Shown: positions 61,751 through 64,000 of the stretch, one piece after another | How the letters are laid out: the number at the start of each line of letters is the position of its first letter | How positions within the stretch are numbered: the first letter of the stretch is position 1 | NCBI RefSeq assembly: GCF_964019385.1 | Contig: NC_088654.1 | Span: 21,110,405 to 21,174,404 of the forward strand | Direction of reading: 5' to 3' | DNA from: Sycon ciliatum | Taxonomy: Eukaryota; Porifera; Calcarea; Leucosolenida; Sycettidae | DNA length: 64,000 nucleotides | The notes under the pieces: model-generated | Told to the model about the DNA's origin: nothing | What the model saw: only the letters and a program-made list of their open reading frames with translations | Database searches by the model: none | Translations under genes and position numbers: made by a program

Positions 61751-64000
61751 CGTACCTTGCTGGAAGAGTTTCCAGAAGTGTTCTGTGATACCCCGCTCAA
61801 GCCCATGAGCGGTGAGCCGATGCGCATCGAGCTCATCAATGGCGCGTCGCCATGCCGCCTGTATCGCGCTCGCTCCATCCCATTCAGGTGGCGGGACGCT
61901 GTGCAGAACCAGCTGTCCGACATGGTGGGCAAGGGCGTCATTGAGAAGGTGCCTGTCGGCGAAGCATACACTTGGTGCCACCCACTGGTGGTGGTCCCTA
62001 AGAAGAATTCCAGTGAGCCGCGCATCACGGTGGACCTGACGGGTCTAAATAAATGGGTCAAGAGGCCGGCATACCCAACCCGAGTACCTCGGGAAGTCGT
62101 CGCGTCGATCCCAATGGGGATGCAGTACTTCACCACCCTAGATTTTCGCCATGGCTACTGGCAGGTACCCCTCGACGACGATAGCACCAGGCTCACAACG
62201 TTCATGACGCCATGGGGTGCCTACCGTTTCAAGCGGAACGTCATGGGCTTGGTGTCGGCAGGTGACGAACACAACCGGAGAGGAGACGAAGTGTTCGCCG
62301 GGTTTTCGAATCTTCAGACAGTGGTAGAGGATGTCATCGTGTACGACACTGAGCTTGAGGCGCACACCCAGAGGGTTCGCAATGTGCTCAAGCTTTGCTC
62401 GGAGAACCAAATCACACTGAACCGCCGCAAATTCGTCTTTGCGGCACCCAGAGCATCGTACTGCGGATTCGTGGTGACGCCGGACGGCTACAGTCCTGAT
62501 CGAAGCTTGGTGGAGGATCTACACAACTTTCCAATCCCTACCAACCGCACTGATATCCGATTCTTCTGTGGACTCGTGCAGCAGTTCGACGCGTTCACGC
62601 CGCGACTAGCGGAGCTTCTATCCCCGATCCGCTCTCTGCTCTCTCCAAAGAATGAGTTTATCTGGGAGGATCCGCAGCAGCAGGCATTTACAGCTATACT
62701 AGAGGAGCTGGTAAGCCCTCGAGTGTTGGCTACCTTCGACCCTGCACAGCCGCTTCGTCTCGAGACAGACGCCCCGCAGTCAAACGGTCTCGGCATGGCA
62801 CTGTGGCAGCAGCAAGTGGACGGGCGGTGGCGTCTAGTGCAATGTGCTTCACGGCACGTCACTGAGACCGAGGCCAGGTACTCTGCAACGGAGATTGAAC
62901 TGCTGGCGGTAGTCTGGGCAGTCCACAAGGCTAGACTGTTCCTGGCCGGTGCTGATTTCGAGCTGCTAGTCGATCACAAGCCGCTCATTCCTATCCTGAA
63001 TGCTAAGACGCTGGATGAGTTAACGTCTCCACGAATCGTGCGACTACGGGAGAAGCTGACGCCTTTTCGGTCCGTGGCTCAGTGGAGACCGGGTGCCGAT
63101 CACAAGGTCGCAGATTGCCTGTCGAGACACCCAGTAAGTGCACCAGACCCTGACGATGAAGCTGGTGAGGAAGAAATCGAGCACTGCTACTGTGTTCTCC
63201 GTCAGCTGTCGCAAGAGGACGAGGAAACAGGCCATTCAGTCCTCCCCGACCTTGGCATTACGAAGGTGCGGGCGGAGGGCTCGACGGACCCGGAATACCT
63301 CAAGCTGCTGAACGCCGTAAAGAACGGCTTTCCGGTGGACAAGGCTGCTCTGGACCTCGATCTGCACCCGTACTGGCAGGTTCGGCATGACCTGTCGGTC
63401 GAGGACGGCATAGTGTTGTTGGGCCACCGTATTGTCGTTCCCAGAAGGTTACGCCAGACCACGCTGGAGCAACTTCACGCTTCTCATCAGGGACAGACTC
63501 GCACACTCCGCAGGGCCAGGCAAGCAGTGTACTGGCCCCAGATCTCTAATGACGTTAAGAACGTCGTCCAGACTTGCAGATCCTGCATCACGCTGCTCCC
63601 CTCCCAACCTTCTGAGCCGCTCCTCTCTGACAGTCGTCCGTCCAGACCGTTCGAAGATGCAGCGGCGGACCTCTTCTCCCTAGGCGGCTTTGAGTACCTG
63701 GTTCTCACCGACAAGTTTTCCGGCTGGCCATTTGTTGGGCGTTGTGGGAGGTCGGCTACCACGTCTGACGTCACCAAACATCTCGTTCAGTGGATGTCGG
63801 ACGTTGGCGTTCCTACGCGCCTCACGACTCATGGTGGGCCGCAATTCAGATCTTCAGCGTTCGCTTCGTTCTGCTCAGAGTGGAACATTTGCCACGACCC
63901 CAGCAGCCCGTACAATCCTCAGTCAAATGGCGCGGCTGAGGCGGCGGTCAAGGCCATGAAGCACTTATTAATGAAAATTGGCAAAGGTGACGCCTATAAC
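61751..64000 (+). pseudogene. pol: Gypsy H pol: RT, RNase H, integrase, continues past the window
   Basis: 750 codons are open to the window edge. RT: WCHPLVVVPKKNSSEPRITV, FTTLDFRHGYWQVPLDDDST, GLVSAGDEHNRRGDEVF (the GDExNRRGD signature of a Mag-like invertebrate lineage). The catalytic box reads VVEDVIVYD: Glu at 62,327-62,329 where this lineage has Asp. RNase H: LETDAPQSNGLGMALW, SATEIELLAVVWAVHK. Integrase: LHASHQG...CRSC, ADLFSLGGFEYLVLTDKFSG, then TTHGGPQF with His at 63,830-63,832 in place of the second catalytic Asp, and NPQSNGAAEAAVKAM with the Glu. Confidence 0.85.

Overview
This is a eukaryotic (animal) genomic window, not prokaryotic. It contains one spliced host gene on the minus strand, with consensus GT/AG introns, embedded in a dense, nested deposit of retroelements, TIR/foldback elements, SINEs and microsatellites. 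Large introns, exon-shuffled fibronectin type III modules, Penelope-like elements, RLE-type and APE-type LINEs and two Ty3/gypsy lineages fit an invertebrate metazoan. A sponge or other non-bilaterian is my best guess, but nothing here proves it.

Host gene (minus strand, about 45.9 kb down to 13.1 kb): seven complete or partial exons were read. In transcript order they are a Cys-rich exon (45,762-45,872), a partial FN3 exon broken by a SINE (about 42,000-42,210), two nearly identical FN3 exons (38,278-38,571 and 37,182-37,475), a fourth FN3 exon (28,477-28,773), an FN3 domain split over two exons (23,735-23,895 and 13,972-14,143), and a transmembrane exon (13,129-13,246). The phases join without error, mostly as symmetric 1-1 modules. 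The product is a single-pass membrane protein with an FN3 ectodomain; its signal peptide and cytoplasmic exons lie outside what I can see.

Region by region. 1-3.4 kb: tRNA-derived SINEs, a TA-flanked TIR element with a LINE 3' end inside it, and a 417-bp palindrome. 3.4-12.1 kb (-): LINE copy A, interrupted inside ORF1 by a Ty3/gypsy chromovirus (6,910-11,775; 131-bp LTRs, PBS, PPT, chromodomain). 12.1-12.9 kb: another LINE 3' end and a SINE. 13-46 kb: the host gene with introns full of LINEs C, D and E, an R2/R4-like RLE LINE set between TAA repeats, a palindromic Penelope remnant with two hammerhead-ribozyme motifs, a transposase-like pseudogene, and very long (GA)n, (CAG)n and (CA)n arrays. 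46-52.4 kb: MITEs, Penelope and LINE fragments, a THAP remnant. 52.4-64 kb (+): a nest in which a Penelope-like element is interrupted by near-complete LINE copy B, and its 3' end is joined to a second gypsy element that runs off the window.

Most mobile-element reading frames carry one or a few stops or frameshifts. LINEs B and E, the Penelope ORF and the second gypsy pol are the least damaged. The most unusual material is the Penelope series (three truncation states ending in a pure palindrome with hammerhead cores), the gypsy insertion at the junction of a 39-codon tandem repeat in a LINE ORF1, and a TA-MITE whose empty site is preserved in a paralogous repeat in the same window.
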